A stretch of DNA of 64,000 nucleotides, taken from assembly GCF_029222925.1 (NCBI RefSeq), contig NZ_JARHUI010000007.1, positions 1-64,000 on the forward strand, read 5' to 3'. This stretch comes from Algoriphagus sp. CAU 1675 (GTDB taxonomy: Bacteria; Bacteroidota; Bacteroidia; Cytophagales; Cyclobacteriaceae). The notes under the pieces were generated by a model. It was not told where the DNA came from, did not search any database, and saw nothing but the letters and a program-made list of their open reading frames with translations. The position numbers were made by a program, and so were the translations under genes. Below are positions 9,392 through 18,704 of this stretch, one piece after another (within the stretch, counting starts at the first letter, position 1; the number at the start of each line of letters is the position of its first letter).

Positions 9392-10414
9392 TTATTCCGC
9401 CAATGTTGATGAACGAATAGTGATTTTTGACGGGATCGTAATCACCTGATCGATCAAATCATTTTGTTTAGGCTTCGTTAGCTTTTTGATCAGAAGCTTG
9501 GCACACTCCTGCCCAATCGTAATGGCAGGTTGGGTAATTGTTGTAAGAGAGGGCTCCAGCAAACCTGCAATTCCCATATTTGAAAAGCTGATGACTTTCA
9601 GATCCTGCGGAATTCTCAGTTTGGTTCTTTTGACAGCTTGATAAGTTGCCAAAGCCAGTTTCTCCACAGAGGCCAAAATTCCATCTGGTCGATTATTGGA
9701 CCAAAGCATTTCCCGAATCAACTCAATATTTTGCTCCTCACACATACTGCAGTTGAGACTAAAAGCCGGCTCAGGACTTAAGCCTGCCTCAAGCAAAGCA
9801 TCTAAATATCCGCGATGTCTTTCCTTGGTTATTGAAAGCTCTTTGCTCAACATCAAAAAGGCCACCTTTTTACATCCCTGCTGTATTAAGTGCTTGGTGC
9901 CCTGATAGGAACTTTCATAATCATTGGTAATGAATTTCGTCGTAGGAATATCCGTACAAATCCTGTCAAAAAATATCAAAGGCAAACCTCTGGCATAGAG
10001 TTTTTCCAAGTGGGAAATATCACTGGTTTGGCTGGACACGGACATCACTACAGCATCGGCACGACCATTCAGTAAAAGATTGACAATCTTCTTCTCCCGA
10101 TCCACATCTTCATGGGTATTGTAAACCAACAGATGATATCCATGCTCCTGGGCTATATTCTCAATTCCGTCCATTACCTGAGCAAAGAAATTATTGATCC
10201 TTTCGGGAATAATCACGGCTATAGTTTTGCTTTTATTTTCCCTTAGGCTTCTGGCAAACGGATTGGGCTGATAATTCAACTTCTCCGCCATACTGATCAC
10301 TTTCTTCTTTGTGGCTTCACTGATTTCCCAGCTGTCATTCAAAGCACGTGATACGGTAGAGGGTGCTAGCTTTAGCTCAGCTGCCAGCTCTTTTAGATTT
10401 ACCCCGTTATTCAT
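9392..10414 (-). CDS. LacI/GalR-family transcriptional regulator
   Basis: A 340-residue DNA-binding repressor. Residues 5-25 form the LacI helix-turn-helix (NLKELAAELKLAPSTVSRAL), followed by the hinge NYQPNPFARSLR and a periplasmic-binding-protein-like effector domain starting at KTIAVIIPERINNFFAQ. It is divergent from uxaC, with a 172-bp gap that contains a perfect 14-bp palindrome. Two further matches occur before susC and the DUF1080 gene. The likely inducer is a hexuronate or a pathway intermediate, by context only. ATG at 10414. Confidence 0.93.
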   Translation of the reverse strand: MNNGVNLKELAAELKLAPSTVSRALNDSWEISEATKKKVISMAEKLNYQPNPFARSLRENKSKTIAVIIPERINNFFAQVMDGIENIAQEHGYHLLVYNTHEDVDREKKIVNLLLNGRADAVVMSVSSQTSDISHLEKLYARGLPLIFFDRICTDIPTTKFITNDYESSYQGTKHLIQQGCKKVAFLMLSKELSITKERHRGYLDALLEAGLSPEPAFSLNCSMCEEQNIELIREMLWSNNRPDGILASVEKLALATYQAVKRTKLRIPQDLKVISFSNMGIAGLLEPSLTTITQPAITIGQECAKLLIKKLTKPKQNDLIDQVITIPSKITIRSSTLAE

Positions 10415-10492
10415 AGGATCTAGGTTAGGTTGGGTTGGTATGAACTAAAATACAAATCAATTCAGGTTCATCTATATTCCCGCTTATATAAA

Positions 10493-10510
10493 TTCGAAAA
10501 CGTTTTCGTA
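10493..10510. promoter_or_regulatory. perfect LacI-type operator between the repressor gene and uxaC
   Basis: CGAAAACGTTTTCG (10495-10508) is a perfect 14-bp palindrome with central CG, followed by TA. It is 78 bp before the uxaC start and 80 bp from the repressor start. This is the best of three similar sites in the window. Confidence 0.75.
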
Positions 10511-10586
10511 TTTAATCCCTGATAAGCACCGATTTCAGGGTAAATTCAAGGTTGAAAAACAACCCCAATTAAGCCTTTTCCATCAT

Positions 10587-12026
10587 ATGGTCTCTTCCGA
10601 TAAAAAAGCAGAATTTCTAAGTGAGGATTTTTTGCTTCAAAACGAATATTCAAGAATCCTTTACCATACCTATGCCAAGGATCTCCCAATCATAGACTAC
10701 CACAATCACCTCCCTCCCTCTGAGGTCAATGACAATAAATCCTTTGGAACAATGAGCCAAATTTGGCTGGCAGGAGACCACTACAAATGGAGAGCCATGA
10801 GGACCTTGGGGGTTTCTGAAAAATTCATTACCGGAAATGGAAGTGATCAAGAAAAATTTGAAAAGTGGGCCTATACGGTTCCTTTTACCATGAGAAACCC
10901 GCTTTACCATTGGACCCATTTGGAGTTGAAGCGGTATTTTGGAATTGAAATATTGCTCAATGAATCTACCGCAACGGAAATTTACAACAGCTGCAACGAG
11001 CAACTTTCCAAGCCGGAATTCAGCACCCAGGGTTTACTTCAAAGAATGAAGGTGGAAACAATCTGCTCAACCGATGATCCCACAGATTCACTAAGTGAAC
11101 ATGTGGCGTTTTCCAAAAAGGACAGCTCTTTCGGCTTGTACCCTGCATTTCGACCGGATAAGTCTTATGCAGTAGAATCCCCAGAAACTTACCTTGCCTA
11201 TTTGGAAAAACTGGAAACCAAATCCAGCATATCTATCAATTCCTTCGATGAATTACTAGAAGCTCTTTCCAACCGAGTTGCCTATTTCCACCAAAGAGGC
11301 TGCAGGCTTTCTGACCATGGACTTGAGCAACTTTACTACTTCGAAAAAGAAGAGTTTGACATGGATGAGCTCCTCGATCAGCTAAGAGCAAAAAAGAAAC
11401 TTACACCACGTCAAATTCATTTCTTCAAATTCAAAACTCTTCAGGCCCTCTGCAGAATGTATCATGAAAAAGGCTGGGTACAACAGTTTCACCTCGGAGC
11501 GCTGAGAAACACCAACTCCCGAATGTTGAGAAAACTCGGACCGGATACAGGATATGATTCCATAGGGGATTTTGATCAGGCCACAGCTTTAGCCAAATTC
11601 CTAAATTCCCTGGATTCCGATGACCAACTTTGCAAAACAGTACTCTACAACCTCAATCCAAGGGACAATGAAGTTTTTGCAACAATGATCGGTAACTTCA
11701 ACGACGGTTCCATCAAAGGAAAAATCCAGTTTGGTTCCGGTTGGTGGTATTTGGACCAAAAAGACGGAATGGAAAAACAAATCAACACCCTTTCCAATAT
11801 GGGAATGGTCAGTTGTTTTATAGGAATGCTTACTGACTCCAGAAGTTTCCTTTCCTTCCCAAGACACGAGTATTTCAGAAGGATACTCTGCAACTTATTT
11901 GGACAGGACGTGGAAAACGGTGAACTCCCATGGGATGAAAAATGGCTTGGAAAGATAATTTCTGACATATGCTATCATAACGCAAAAAATTACTTTGACT
12001 TCAATCAGGCTAATTACCAATTTTGA
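10587..12026 (+). CDS. uxaC: glucuronate isomerase
   Basis: A 479-residue cytoplasmic enzyme converting D-glucuronate to D-fructuronate (and D-galacturonate to D-tagaturonate). It has the amidohydrolase-like barrel of the UxaC family: the metal-site motif IIDYHNHLPP (about residues 34-43), STDDPTDS (about 155-162), the HLGALRNTN region (about 302-310) and the C-terminal SRSFLSFPRHEYFRRILC. The length matches the E. coli enzyme (about 470). It is the first gene of a tight three-gene operon with the SDR and mannonate dehydratase, and the operator palindrome lies 78 bp upstream. Confidence 0.95.
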   Translation: MVSSDKKAEFLSEDFLLQNEYSRILYHTYAKDLPIIDYHNHLPPSEVNDNKSFGTMSQIWLAGDHYKWRAMRTLGVSEKFITGNGSDQEKFEKWAYTVPFTMRNPLYHWTHLELKRYFGIEILLNESTATEIYNSCNEQLSKPEFSTQGLLQRMKVETICSTDDPTDSLSEHVAFSKKDSSFGLYPAFRPDKSYAVESPETYLAYLEKLETKSSISINSFDELLEALSNRVAYFHQRGCRLSDHGLEQLYYFEKEEFDMDELLDQLRAKKKLTPRQIHFFKFKTLQALCRMYHEKGWVQQFHLGALRNTNSRMLRKLGPDTGYDSIGDFDQATALAKFLNSLDSDDQLCKTVLYNLNPRDNEVFATMIGNFNDGSIKGKIQFGSGWWYLDQKDGMEKQINTLSNMGMVSCFIGMLTDSRSFLSFPRHEYFRRILCNLFGQDVENGELPWDEKWLGKIISDICYHNAKNYFDFNQANYQF

Positions 12027-12028
12027 CT

Positions 12029-12847
12029 ATGAAACAATCCTTATTTTCACTTGAAGGAAAAAAAATAGCCTTTTCTGGGGCAACTGGTGTATTGGGAAAA
12101 GCTATGAGTCTTCACCTTGCAAAAGAAGGGGCTGAAGTGCTGATCCTTGGAAGAAACAAAGATAAAGTCGATGAATTGGTCAAAGAAATCATCGCTGAGG
12201 GTGGGAAATCATTTGGCTATATCTCGGATGTCACTGATGAAGTAAGCTTAGCCGAAACTGCCCAAAAGCTGGAACAAGACCATGGGTATCTGGACATTTT
12301 GATCAATGCCGCAGGCGGAAATATGCCTGGTGCAGTTGTTACACCGGATCAGAATTTTCTTGATTTGGACATTCAGGCACTGCGAAAGGTTATGGATCTG
12401 AATTACATGGGAACTGTTTTGCCCATCAAAGCCCTTTTACCCTTGATGCTGAAAAACTCCAAAGGCAATATTCTGAACATCAGCTCCATGGCTGCAAGCA
12501 GACCCATGACCCGAGTGATGGGCTATGCCTCTGCAAAAGCAGCGATCGACAATCTGACCAAGTGGTTGTCTGTAGAATTGGCCAGCAAACACGGACCAAA
12601 TTTCAGGGTCAATGCCCTCGCCCCGGGATTCTTTCTCACCGAGCAAAACAGGACCCTTTTGACCCAATCAGACGGCAGCTTAACCAGTAGAGGAAATCAG
12701 ATCATTTCTCACACACCCATGAATCGATTTGGTAAGCCTGAAGATCTTCTTGGCACTTTACAGTGGCTTTGCTCGGATGCATCGGCATTTGTGACCGGAA
12801 GCGTCATCCCTGTGGACGGAGGCTTCAGTGCCTATTCGGGAGTCTAG
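12029..12847 (+). CDS. uxuB: SDR-family D-mannonate oxidoreductase / fructuronate reductase (B. subtilis UxuB type)
   Basis: A 272-residue short-chain dehydrogenase. It has the cofactor motif [14 protein letters not shown], the catalytic Ser of ISSMAAS and the YASAK Tyr-Lys pair, with a VDGG C-terminus. Between uxaC and uxuA the missing step is fructuronate to mannonate. In Bacillus subtilis that step is done by an SDR rather than the long-chain E. coli UxuB, so the assignment rests on context. The ATG at 12029, two bases after the uxaC stop, is preferred over an in-frame TTG at 12023 that overlaps it. Confidence 0.85.
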   Translation: MKQSLFSLEGKKIAFSGATGVLGKAMSLHLAKEGAEVLILGRNKDKVDELVKEIIAEGGKSFGYISDVTDEVSLAETAQKLEQDHGYLDILINAAGGNMPGAVVTPDQNFLDLDIQALRKVMDLNYMGTVLPIKALLPLMLKNSKGNILNISSMAASRPMTRVMGYASAKAAIDNLTKWLSVELASKHGPNFRVNALAPGFFLTEQNRTLLTQSDGSLTSRGNQIISHTPMNRFGKPEDLLGTLQWLCSDASAFVTGSVIPVDGGFSAYSGV

Positions 12848-12906
12848 TACTTTCTTCTGTATCAAACGTTTTAATTGCAACAATCCCTAACAACAAAACC
12901 CAAGCT

Positions 12907-14082
12907 ATGAGCTACAAAATGGAGCAAACTATGCGCTGGTACGGCCCTAATGACCCGGTCAGCTTAAAAGACATCCGGCAGTCAGGAGCTACCGGAATTG
13001 TCACTGCCTTGCACCATATTCCAAATGGAGATGTGTGGAGCCGGGAAGAAATTCAAAAGAGAAAAAAAATCATAGAGGAGGCTGGACTTACCTGGTCCGT
13101 GGTAGAGTCCGTTCCTGTCCATGAACGAATCAAAACAAGAACTGGAAATTATCAGGAGCTGATCCAAAACTATCAGCAATCGATCCGAAATTTGGCCGCT
13201 GAAGGGATCTTCATAGTTACTTATAACTTCATGCCTATTTTGGATTGGACCCGAACTGACTTGGAGCGGGAACTGCCCAATGGAGCAAGGGCATTATTTT
13301 ACGAGAAAAAGGCTGTGCAGGCTTTTGACTTATTTATCCTGAAAAGGCCCGAGGCATTTGAAGAATACAGTCCCAAGGAAGTGGAGGAATTAAAGGCCTA
13401 TTATGAAGCCTTATCTCCGGAAAAGAAACAGCTCATTATTGACAATATCTTGAAAGGCCTCCCTGGATCCGAAATAGGATACACCTTGGAAGAGTTTAAG
13501 GAAATGCTCAGTACCTATGAAGGCATAGATGCCGACAAACTCAAGGAACATTTACGCTTGTTTTTGGAAGAAATTATTCCGGTAGCTGAAGAGTCAGGGG
13601 TTTATTTAGCCATTCACCCGGATGATCCTCCTTTCTCTCTTTATGGCCTGCCTAGAGTTGTCAGTACTGCCGCTGATGCACGAAGAATCCTAACGGACAA
13701 TTCCAGTGCCCACAATGGCCTTTGCTTCTGCACCGGGTCCTATGGGGTTAGGCCAGACAATGACCTTCCTGCCATGGTTGCTGAATTTGGGGACCATATC
13801 CATTTTATCCACCTGAGAAGTACAAAGAGAGATGCCGAGGGCAACTTCTTTGAAGACAACCATCTTGAAGGCGACGTACCTATGGTAGCAGTGATCGATG
13901 AGATTCTAAAGGTGCAGGAAAAACGCCAAAAAAGTCTTCCTATGCGCCCAGATCACGGACATCAAATGCTGGATGACTTGAATAAGGTGACCAATCCGGG
14001 CTACTCAGCCATTGGCAGATTAAAAGGACTTGCTGAAATACGAGGGGTAGAACAAGCACTCTTGTACCGCAAAAACAAATAA
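12907..14082 (+). CDS. uxuA: mannonate dehydratase
   Basis: A 391-residue enzyme that dehydrates D-mannonate to 2-keto-3-deoxy-D-gluconate (KDG). It is a TIM-barrel protein with the UxuA signatures [10 protein letters not shown] (about residues 8-17), [28 protein letters not shown] and [10 protein letters not shown], which contains the conserved metal-site His/Asp. Length matches E. coli UxuA (394). The ATG at 12907 is chosen because the open frame upstream only reads through the end of the SDR gene. KDG kinase and aldolase are not in the window. A compact terminator follows. Confidence 0.95.
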   Translation: MSYKMEQTMRWYGPNDPVSLKDIRQSGATGIVTALHHIPNGDVWSREEIQKRKKIIEEAGLTWSVVESVPVHERIKTRTGNYQELIQNYQQSIRNLAAEGIFIVTYNFMPILDWTRTDLERELPNGARALFYEKKAVQAFDLFILKRPEAFEEYSPKEVEELKAYYEALSPEKKQLIIDNILKGLPGSEIGYTLEEFKEMLSTYEGIDADKLKEHLRLFLEEIIPVAEESGVYLAIHPDDPPFSLYGLPRVVSTAADARRILTDNSSAHNGLCFCTGSYGVRPDNDLPAMVAEFGDHIHFIHLRSTKRDAEGNFFEDNHLEGDVPMVAVIDEILKVQEKRQKSLPMRPDHGHQMLDDLNKVTNPGYSAIGRLKGLAEIRGVEQALLYRKNK

Positions 14083-14090
14083 AAGAAAAA

Positions 14091-14108
14091 AACCACCGCA
14101 AGGTGGTT
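14091..14108. terminator. bidirectional terminator between uxuA and the acyl-CoA ligase gene
   Basis: AACCACC-GCAA-GGTGGTT has A runs on one side and T runs on the other. It can end the uxuA transcript on the plus strand and the convergent ligase transcript on the minus strand. Confidence 0.8.
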
Positions 14109-14114
14109 TTTTCT

Positions 14115-15797
14115 TTATTCTTTGATTTTTTCCAAATGGGCTTCTTTGATTTTTCTTCTCAGGATTTTTCCCACATTGGTTTTAGGCAACTCATCAGTGA
14201 AATAGACCTCTTTCGGAACCTTGTAGTTGGTCAGGCTCTCATGGCAATGTGCGATCACTTGCTCCTCTGTAAGAGAAGGGTCATTTGAAACTACGTAGGC
14301 TACTACTTTTTCGGTGGATTTGGGGTCAGGCATCCCAATTACCCCTACTTCCAACACTCCTGGACAGGAAGCAATAGCATCCTCCACTTCATTTGGATAT
14401 ACATTAAAGCCCGAAACCAGGATCATTTCCTTTTTACGATCCACAATCTTGACAAAGCCAGATTCATCCATGATCCCAATATCTCCAGATTTGAACCATT
14501 CCCCATGCATGACATTAGCCGTTTCATCAGGCCGGTTCCAATAGCCTTTCATCACCTGAGGACCTTTGATAAATATCTCTCCCCTTTCTCCTAGCGGCAA
14601 CTCGTTTCCAGAATCATCCGCAATGATTACCTCCGTATTTGGAAGAGGAATCCCGATGGTTCCATTTCTTTCGGTTCCATCTATGGGATTACAGGTGGCA
14701 ACAGGCGAAGTTTCAGTCAAGCCATAGCCCTCTGCCAATGAAACACCAGTAACACTCTTCCATTTTTCCGCAGTTGCTTTTTGAACGGCCATCCCACCAC
14801 CTACTGCGATTTTGAGCCCGCTAAAATCCAATTTCTTGAACTCTTCCTGATTCAATAATCCATTAAAAAGGGTGTTTACCCCAGTAAATACAGTAAAGCG
14901 TTTTTTGGATAATTCCTTGATAAAGGACTTCATGTCTCTCGGATTGGTAATCAGCAAGTTATGAGCTCCAATTTTCAGCATGGCCAGACAGTTTACTGTC
15001 AGTGCGAAAATATGATATAGCGGAAGGGCTGTCACCACAAATTCTTCCCTCTCCTTGAGTTTAGGCTTCATCCACTCCGATATCTGCTGCATATTGGCCA
15101 CAATATTTCCATGGGTCAGTTCAGCCCCTTTGGATACCCCTGTTGTGCCACCGGTATATTGCAAAAAGGCGGAATCCTCCAGATTTAGAGCTACAGGTTT
15201 AAAGGTATATTTGGCCCCTTGATTAAGCGCAGATTTCAAGTTTACCGCGCCGGGAATAGAAAAAGGAGGAACCATTTTCTTGACATGCTTGACCACAAAA
15301 TTGACAATACCTCCCTTCAGGCCTCCAAGCATATCCCCCAATTCGGTGATAATTACATGTTTGAGTTGAGTTTCCCCAATGATTTTTTCCAGGTTGTAGG
15401 CAAAATTGGCTACAATGACCAATACATCAGCACCTGAATCATTAAACTGATGCTTCATTTCGGCCGCTGTATATAGGGGGTTGGTATTGACCACAATCAT
15501 CCCAGCACGCAATGCCCCAAACATAACAACGGGATATTGCAGGGTATTCGGCATCTGTATGGCTATCCTTGAGCCTTTTGGAAGTTTGAGAACTTGGGTC
15601 AGGTAATTTGCGAATTGGGCGGTTAGCCTTTCAAGCTCATTGAATGACTGGGTTTTTCCCATGCATTCAAAGGCAACGGCATCCCCATATTTTTTTATAC
15701 TTTCTTCAAACAATTCGGCAACACTTGTATAGGCCTTTACATCAACTTCCTTATTTACAGAGGCAGGGTAATAGTTGAACCAAGGAAAATCCTTCAT
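14115..15797 (-). CDS. fadD: long-chain fatty acid-CoA ligase (AMP-forming)
   Basis: A 560-residue adenylate-forming enzyme that activates long-chain fatty acids to acyl-CoA. It has the AMP-binding P-loop YTGGTTGVSKGA (about 214-225), the A5-type motif EGYGLTETSPV, the GDIG motif and the C-terminal catalytic Lys region PKTNVGKILRR. The similarity pattern is that of FadD. It lies downstream of an acyl-CoA dehydrogenase on the same strand (81-bp gap), which fits beta-oxidation. The chain-length range cannot be read from sequence. Confidence 0.92.
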   Translation of the reverse strand: MKDFPWFNYYPASVNKEVDVKAYTSVAELFEESIKKYGDAVAFECMGKTQSFNELERLTAQFANYLTQVLKLPKGSRIAIQMPNTLQYPVVMFGALRAGMIVVNTNPLYTAAEMKHQFNDSGADVLVIVANFAYNLEKIIGETQLKHVIITELGDMLGGLKGGIVNFVVKHVKKMVPPFSIPGAVNLKSALNQGAKYTFKPVALNLEDSAFLQYTGGTTGVSKGAELTHGNIVANMQQISEWMKPKLKEREEFVVTALPLYHIFALTVNCLAMLKIGAHNLLITNPRDMKSFIKELSKKRFTVFTGVNTLFNGLLNQEEFKKLDFSGLKIAVGGGMAVQKATAEKWKSVTGVSLAEGYGLTETSPVATCNPIDGTERNGTIGIPLPNTEVIIADDSGNELPLGERGEIFIKGPQVMKGYWNRPDETANVMHGEWFKSGDIGIMDESGFVKIVDRKKEMILVSGFNVYPNEVEDAIASCPGVLEVGVIGMPDPKSTEKVVAYVVSNDPSLTEEQVIAHCHESLTNYKVPKEVYFTDELPKTNVGKILRRKIKEAHLEKIKE

Positions 15798-15878
15798 ATA
15801 CTATTTTAGGTTATTTGGGTGCTAATTTTTTGAGAATCTAATAAGCGAAAAATCTTCAGCTTGAACAAAGCTAAATTT

Positions 15879-17036
15879 CTATTTCAGGATTTTTCTTGCG
15901 ATAAGTTCTTTCATGATCTCATTAGTTCCGGCATAAATCCGCTGGACTCTGGCATCTGCATAGGCCCTTGCCACTCCAAACTCCCACATGTAGCCGTATC
16001 CTCCGTGCAATTGGACACATTCGTCTGCCACCTTGCATTGCAACTCCGTCATATTGTATTTGGCTGCGGAGGCCATTGCGGAATCCAGTTTACCTTCATT
16101 GTGCAATTGAACCAAGTAATCACAGTAAATCCTCCCCTGCTCTAGGGCTGCAGTCATCTCGGCAAGTTTGAAGCGGGTATTCTGAAAATCTGAAATACTT
16201 TTATTGAAGGCTTTTCTCTCTTTCACATAGGTAATGGTGGACTGAAGCATAAACTCACCCAAAGCAACTGCTGCCAGGGCTACCACCAATCTTTCCTGAG
16301 CCAATTCAGTCATCAGATATTTGAACCCATCACCGGGTTTTCCCAGCAGGTTTTCCTTCGGCACCTTGACATCTTCAAAAAACAGCTCACAGGTATCCTG
16401 AGCATGAAGTCCCACTTTATCAAATGGCTTTCCCTTCGAAAACCCCTGCATATCCCGGTCGACCAAAAGCAGGCTGATTCCTTTGGCACCTTTCCCCGGA
16501 TCTGTTTTGACCGCAACAACCACTACATCTGATAGATAGCCATTGGTAATAAAGGTCTTGGAACCATTGACCAAATAATAATCTCCCATATCCTCTGCCC
16601 TCGTCTGCATCCCTTGCAAATCGGATCCAGCTCCCGGCTCAGTCATAGCCACGGCACCGATATATTCTCCTGCGACCATCTTAGGAATATATTTTTGCTT
16701 CGCCGAATCGGTGCCATAATGGAGAATATAAGGCATCACAATATCATTGTGGAGCGGATACCCAATAGCCGGCCCTGAGCAGCCGCTCAGACCCAATTCC
16801 TCAATAAAAATTGCATTGTATCGAAAGTCATCGATATTCATGCCCCCTAAGCTTTCCGGGGCTTGTATTCCCAAAAATCCATTTTCTCCCAGTTTTCTCC
16901 AGGATTCCCTGGAAACCATCTTCTGCTTCTCCCAAATCGCATTGTATGGGGTGATTTCCCGAGCAATAAAATCACGGACACTTTGCCTGAAGAGCTCGTG
17001 CTCTTCGGTAAACATCATTCTTGGTAGTCCAAACAT
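15879..17036 (-). CDS. acyl-CoA dehydrogenase
   Basis: A 385-residue FAD-dependent acyl-CoA dehydrogenase catalysing the first oxidation of beta-oxidation. It has the ACAD motifs AMTEPGAGSDLQG (about 128-140), FITNGYLSDVVVV and the C-terminal QLHGGYGYMWEFGVARAYADAR, then IYAGTNEIMKELIAR. The catalytic Glu in this subfamily normally sits just before the terminal AGTNEIMKE stretch or in the upstream helix; I did not assign it to one residue. It lies upstream of fadD in the same direction. Confidence 0.93.
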   Translation of the reverse strand: MFGLPRMMFTEEHELFRQSVRDFIAREITPYNAIWEKQKMVSRESWRKLGENGFLGIQAPESLGGMNIDDFRYNAIFIEELGLSGCSGPAIGYPLHNDIVMPYILHYGTDSAKQKYIPKMVAGEYIGAVAMTEPGAGSDLQGMQTRAEDMGDYYLVNGSKTFITNGYLSDVVVVAVKTDPGKGAKGISLLLVDRDMQGFSKGKPFDKVGLHAQDTCELFFEDVKVPKENLLGKPGDGFKYLMTELAQERLVVALAAVALGEFMLQSTITYVKERKAFNKSISDFQNTRFKLAEMTAALEQGRIYCDYLVQLHNEGKLDSAMASAAKYNMTELQCKVADECVQLHGGYGYMWEFGVARAYADARVQRIYAGTNEIMKELIARKILK

Positions 17037-17166
17037 TTGGGTTTATATAATTTTGGTTAGGATATTCAAAAATAGGTATTTTGAGCCTATTTAAAGGTTT
17101 TTAAATCCCTATTTACAGAAGTGGGGATTCCCAAATTCGGATGGTATTATTTCTAGGACTCCAACT

Positions 17167-17199
17167 AAAAAAGCTGCCCCAATAAATTAGGGCAGCTTT
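17167..17199 (-). terminator. Rho-independent terminator after the small secreted protein gene
   Basis: On the minus strand, AAAGCTGCCC and its complement (loop about TAATTTATT) are followed by TTTTTTAG. It isolates the secreted-protein gene from the acyl-CoA dehydrogenase gene. Confidence 0.8.
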
Positions 17200-17221
17200 C
17201 TTCTCCTTTTTGGAAGTTGGT

Positions 17222-17809
17222 TTAGATATGGATGACTCTAGTCCTACCTAGTGAATCCTTCAGTTCAAAATATACATCCTCAGGGCTAACTCCCTTCAGC
17301 TTGTAATCCTTTTTGAAGCCTTCAGGTTGATCGATTTCCTCGGAATGAATCAAATTCCCATTCGCTTCATAGCGGATTTTCACCTCCACTCCTGGTTCCA
17401 TTAGGCCAACTACAGCCAAATGCACAGTCTCATCATCCAGTTTTTTACCATAAGCTACCAAAGGCATTTCTTCTTTTGCCGGAGCTCTTTCAAAAGTCTC
17501 GACTGTGTAAAGGACCTCTTCCTCTTCTGTGGTGATCTTGACTTTGTACTCTCCACAAGGAAGCTCATTTAGATCATAAGGAATGACCAAATCTTGGTCT
17601 TCTACTTTTACTTTTCTCTGATGAAGCATTTTACCATCCTGGTCCATAATAGCAACCTTGGCTTTACCTACCCCGTCCTTTAGAAGGACATTTACTTTTT
17701 TGAACTTAGTCCCTACATCGGAAAGGGCCATTAAGTCATCATTGTCATTTGCTGCAAAACTGCTACTTGCTAACAATCCTGCAAGTGCGAACGTGAATAA
17801 GGTTTTCAT
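17222..17809 (-). CDS. small secreted protein of unknown function, two beta-sandwich-like repeats
   Basis: A 195-residue protein with an N-terminal signal peptide (about 1-19, ending SSSFA). I do not recognise a named family. Two segments of about 75 residues each look like small Ig/FN3-type sandwiches. The first, DLNELPCGEYKVKI (about 75-88), resembles the last strands of type IX secretion C-terminal domains. The second, about 105-195, ends LKDSLGRTRVIHI. The protein is rich in Lys, Glu and Asp. Its own terminator and a 377-bp upstream gap suggest it is transcribed alone. Probably periplasmic or surface located. Confidence 0.6.
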   Translation of the reverse strand: MKTLFTFALAGLLASSSFAANDNDDLMALSDVGTKFKKVNVLLKDGVGKAKVAIMDQDGKMLHQRKVKVEDQDLVIPYDLNELPCGEYKVKITTEEEEVLYTVETFERAPAKEEMPLVAYGKKLDDETVHLAVVGLMEPGVEVKIRYEANGNLIHSEEIDQPEGFKKDYKLKGVSPEDVYFELKDSLGRTRVIHI

Positions 17810-18186
17810 AATAATGTTGGTTTAGTGTTGTTGTACCAGTCAAAGTACCAAGGCTGTACCAAAGTGGATTTTAACCCTCCCCGTTCTTTTTTTGAGCAAA
17901 AGAATTTTTTGAATTTTTTAAAAAATTAACAAAATGTTATTTGGTATAAAGGGATGATTTTTAGCAAAACATGCATAAAAATCGGAACAATCATTGTCCG
18001 ATTGTCACACCAGCGGACAGATTAGTCCAAAAAGTGGAATATTTAAGGTTGCGCCTTATTGTGTCAGTTTAGGAAAATTAATTTTCAAAAAAATATTCAA
18101 AGTGAAAGTTATGGTATGCCATAAAAAAAAGACCTGTACACTATTGTACAGGTCTTGTTCGTATTGACACAAATACCAGAGAAAGT
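17810..18186. other. 377-bp intergenic region with no gene
   Basis: This AT-rich gap separates the small secreted protein gene from the thioesterase operon. It holds the terminator at 18131-18154 and presumably the promoter of the secreted protein. I found no ORF, RNA gene or repeat that I can support. Confidence 0.5.
18131..18154 (-). terminator. Rho-independent terminator of the pncB-pncA-thioesterase operon
   Basis: A perfect 10-bp stem, GACCTGTACA with its complement, has a 4-nt loop. On the minus strand it is followed by eight T. Confidence 0.85.
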
Positions 18187-18702
18187 TCATAACTGCTTTA
18201 GATGCATAGACAGGGATTTCACTCTTTCCTTCATATCCATTTTGGAAATGTCCAGGTTCAAAGAAGTTGCTTTTAAGAAATCAAGTACAGCACCCTGATG
18301 GTCAGTGGACTTTCCTTCAGCCAAAGTCACAAAACGCATGGTTGACCAAAGCAAAGTTTTCAGTTGGGTTTTTGAATCATCTGTCATGTAATATTCCACA
18401 AGAATGGTATTGTGATTATGCCAGATAATCCGGCTCATAATACGAACCCATTCCCCCACCATGGCCGGCTTTACATAGCTGATATTATGATTGTAAATCA
18501 CCCATGCCGATTGGTAGGTTCGGATGAGGTCTATCATTTCCAATCCATACAATTTAGGAACCTGGTCTTCTCTCGCATTGAAAAAGTAATCGAAATACTT
18601 GGCATTGTTCAGATGCCGCAAGGGATCACAGTCCTGAAACCGGATAACCACACGGCTTTCCGTTTCCTGTGGATAGTGTTTCTCGGGATTGTATTCAAAC
18701 AT
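18187..18702 (-). CDS. acyl-CoA thioesterase, 4-hydroxybenzoyl-CoA thioesterase-like hotdog fold
   Basis: A 171-residue hotdog-fold protein. RFQDCDPLRHLNNAKYFDYF (about 23-42) is the YbgC/4HBT signature, with the catalytic Asp/His area at DPLRHLN, followed by VKPAMVGEWVRIMSRI. It would hydrolyse acyl-CoA esters; the substrate is unknown. It lies two bases after pncA and is the last gene of the NAD-salvage operon. A metabolic link between the two is not obvious. Confidence 0.82.
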   Translation of the reverse strand: MFEYNPEKHYPQETESRVVIRFQDCDPLRHLNNAKYFDYFFNAREDQVPKLYGLEMIDLIRTYQSAWVIYNHNISYVKPAMVGEWVRIMSRIIWHNHNTILVEYYMTDDSKTQLKTLLWSTMRFVTLAEGKSTDHQGAVLDFLKATSLNLDISKMDMKERVKSLSMHLKQL

Positions 18703-18704
18703 AC

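Noticed and set aside
9392..9449. Short plus-strand frame reading from the end of susD into the lacI-type gene
   Set aside because: It crosses the terminator and is antisense to the repressor gene.
12763..12906. Longer start for uxuA
   Set aside because: These 48 codons overlap the end of the SDR gene in another frame. The family N-terminus begins at the ATG at 12907.
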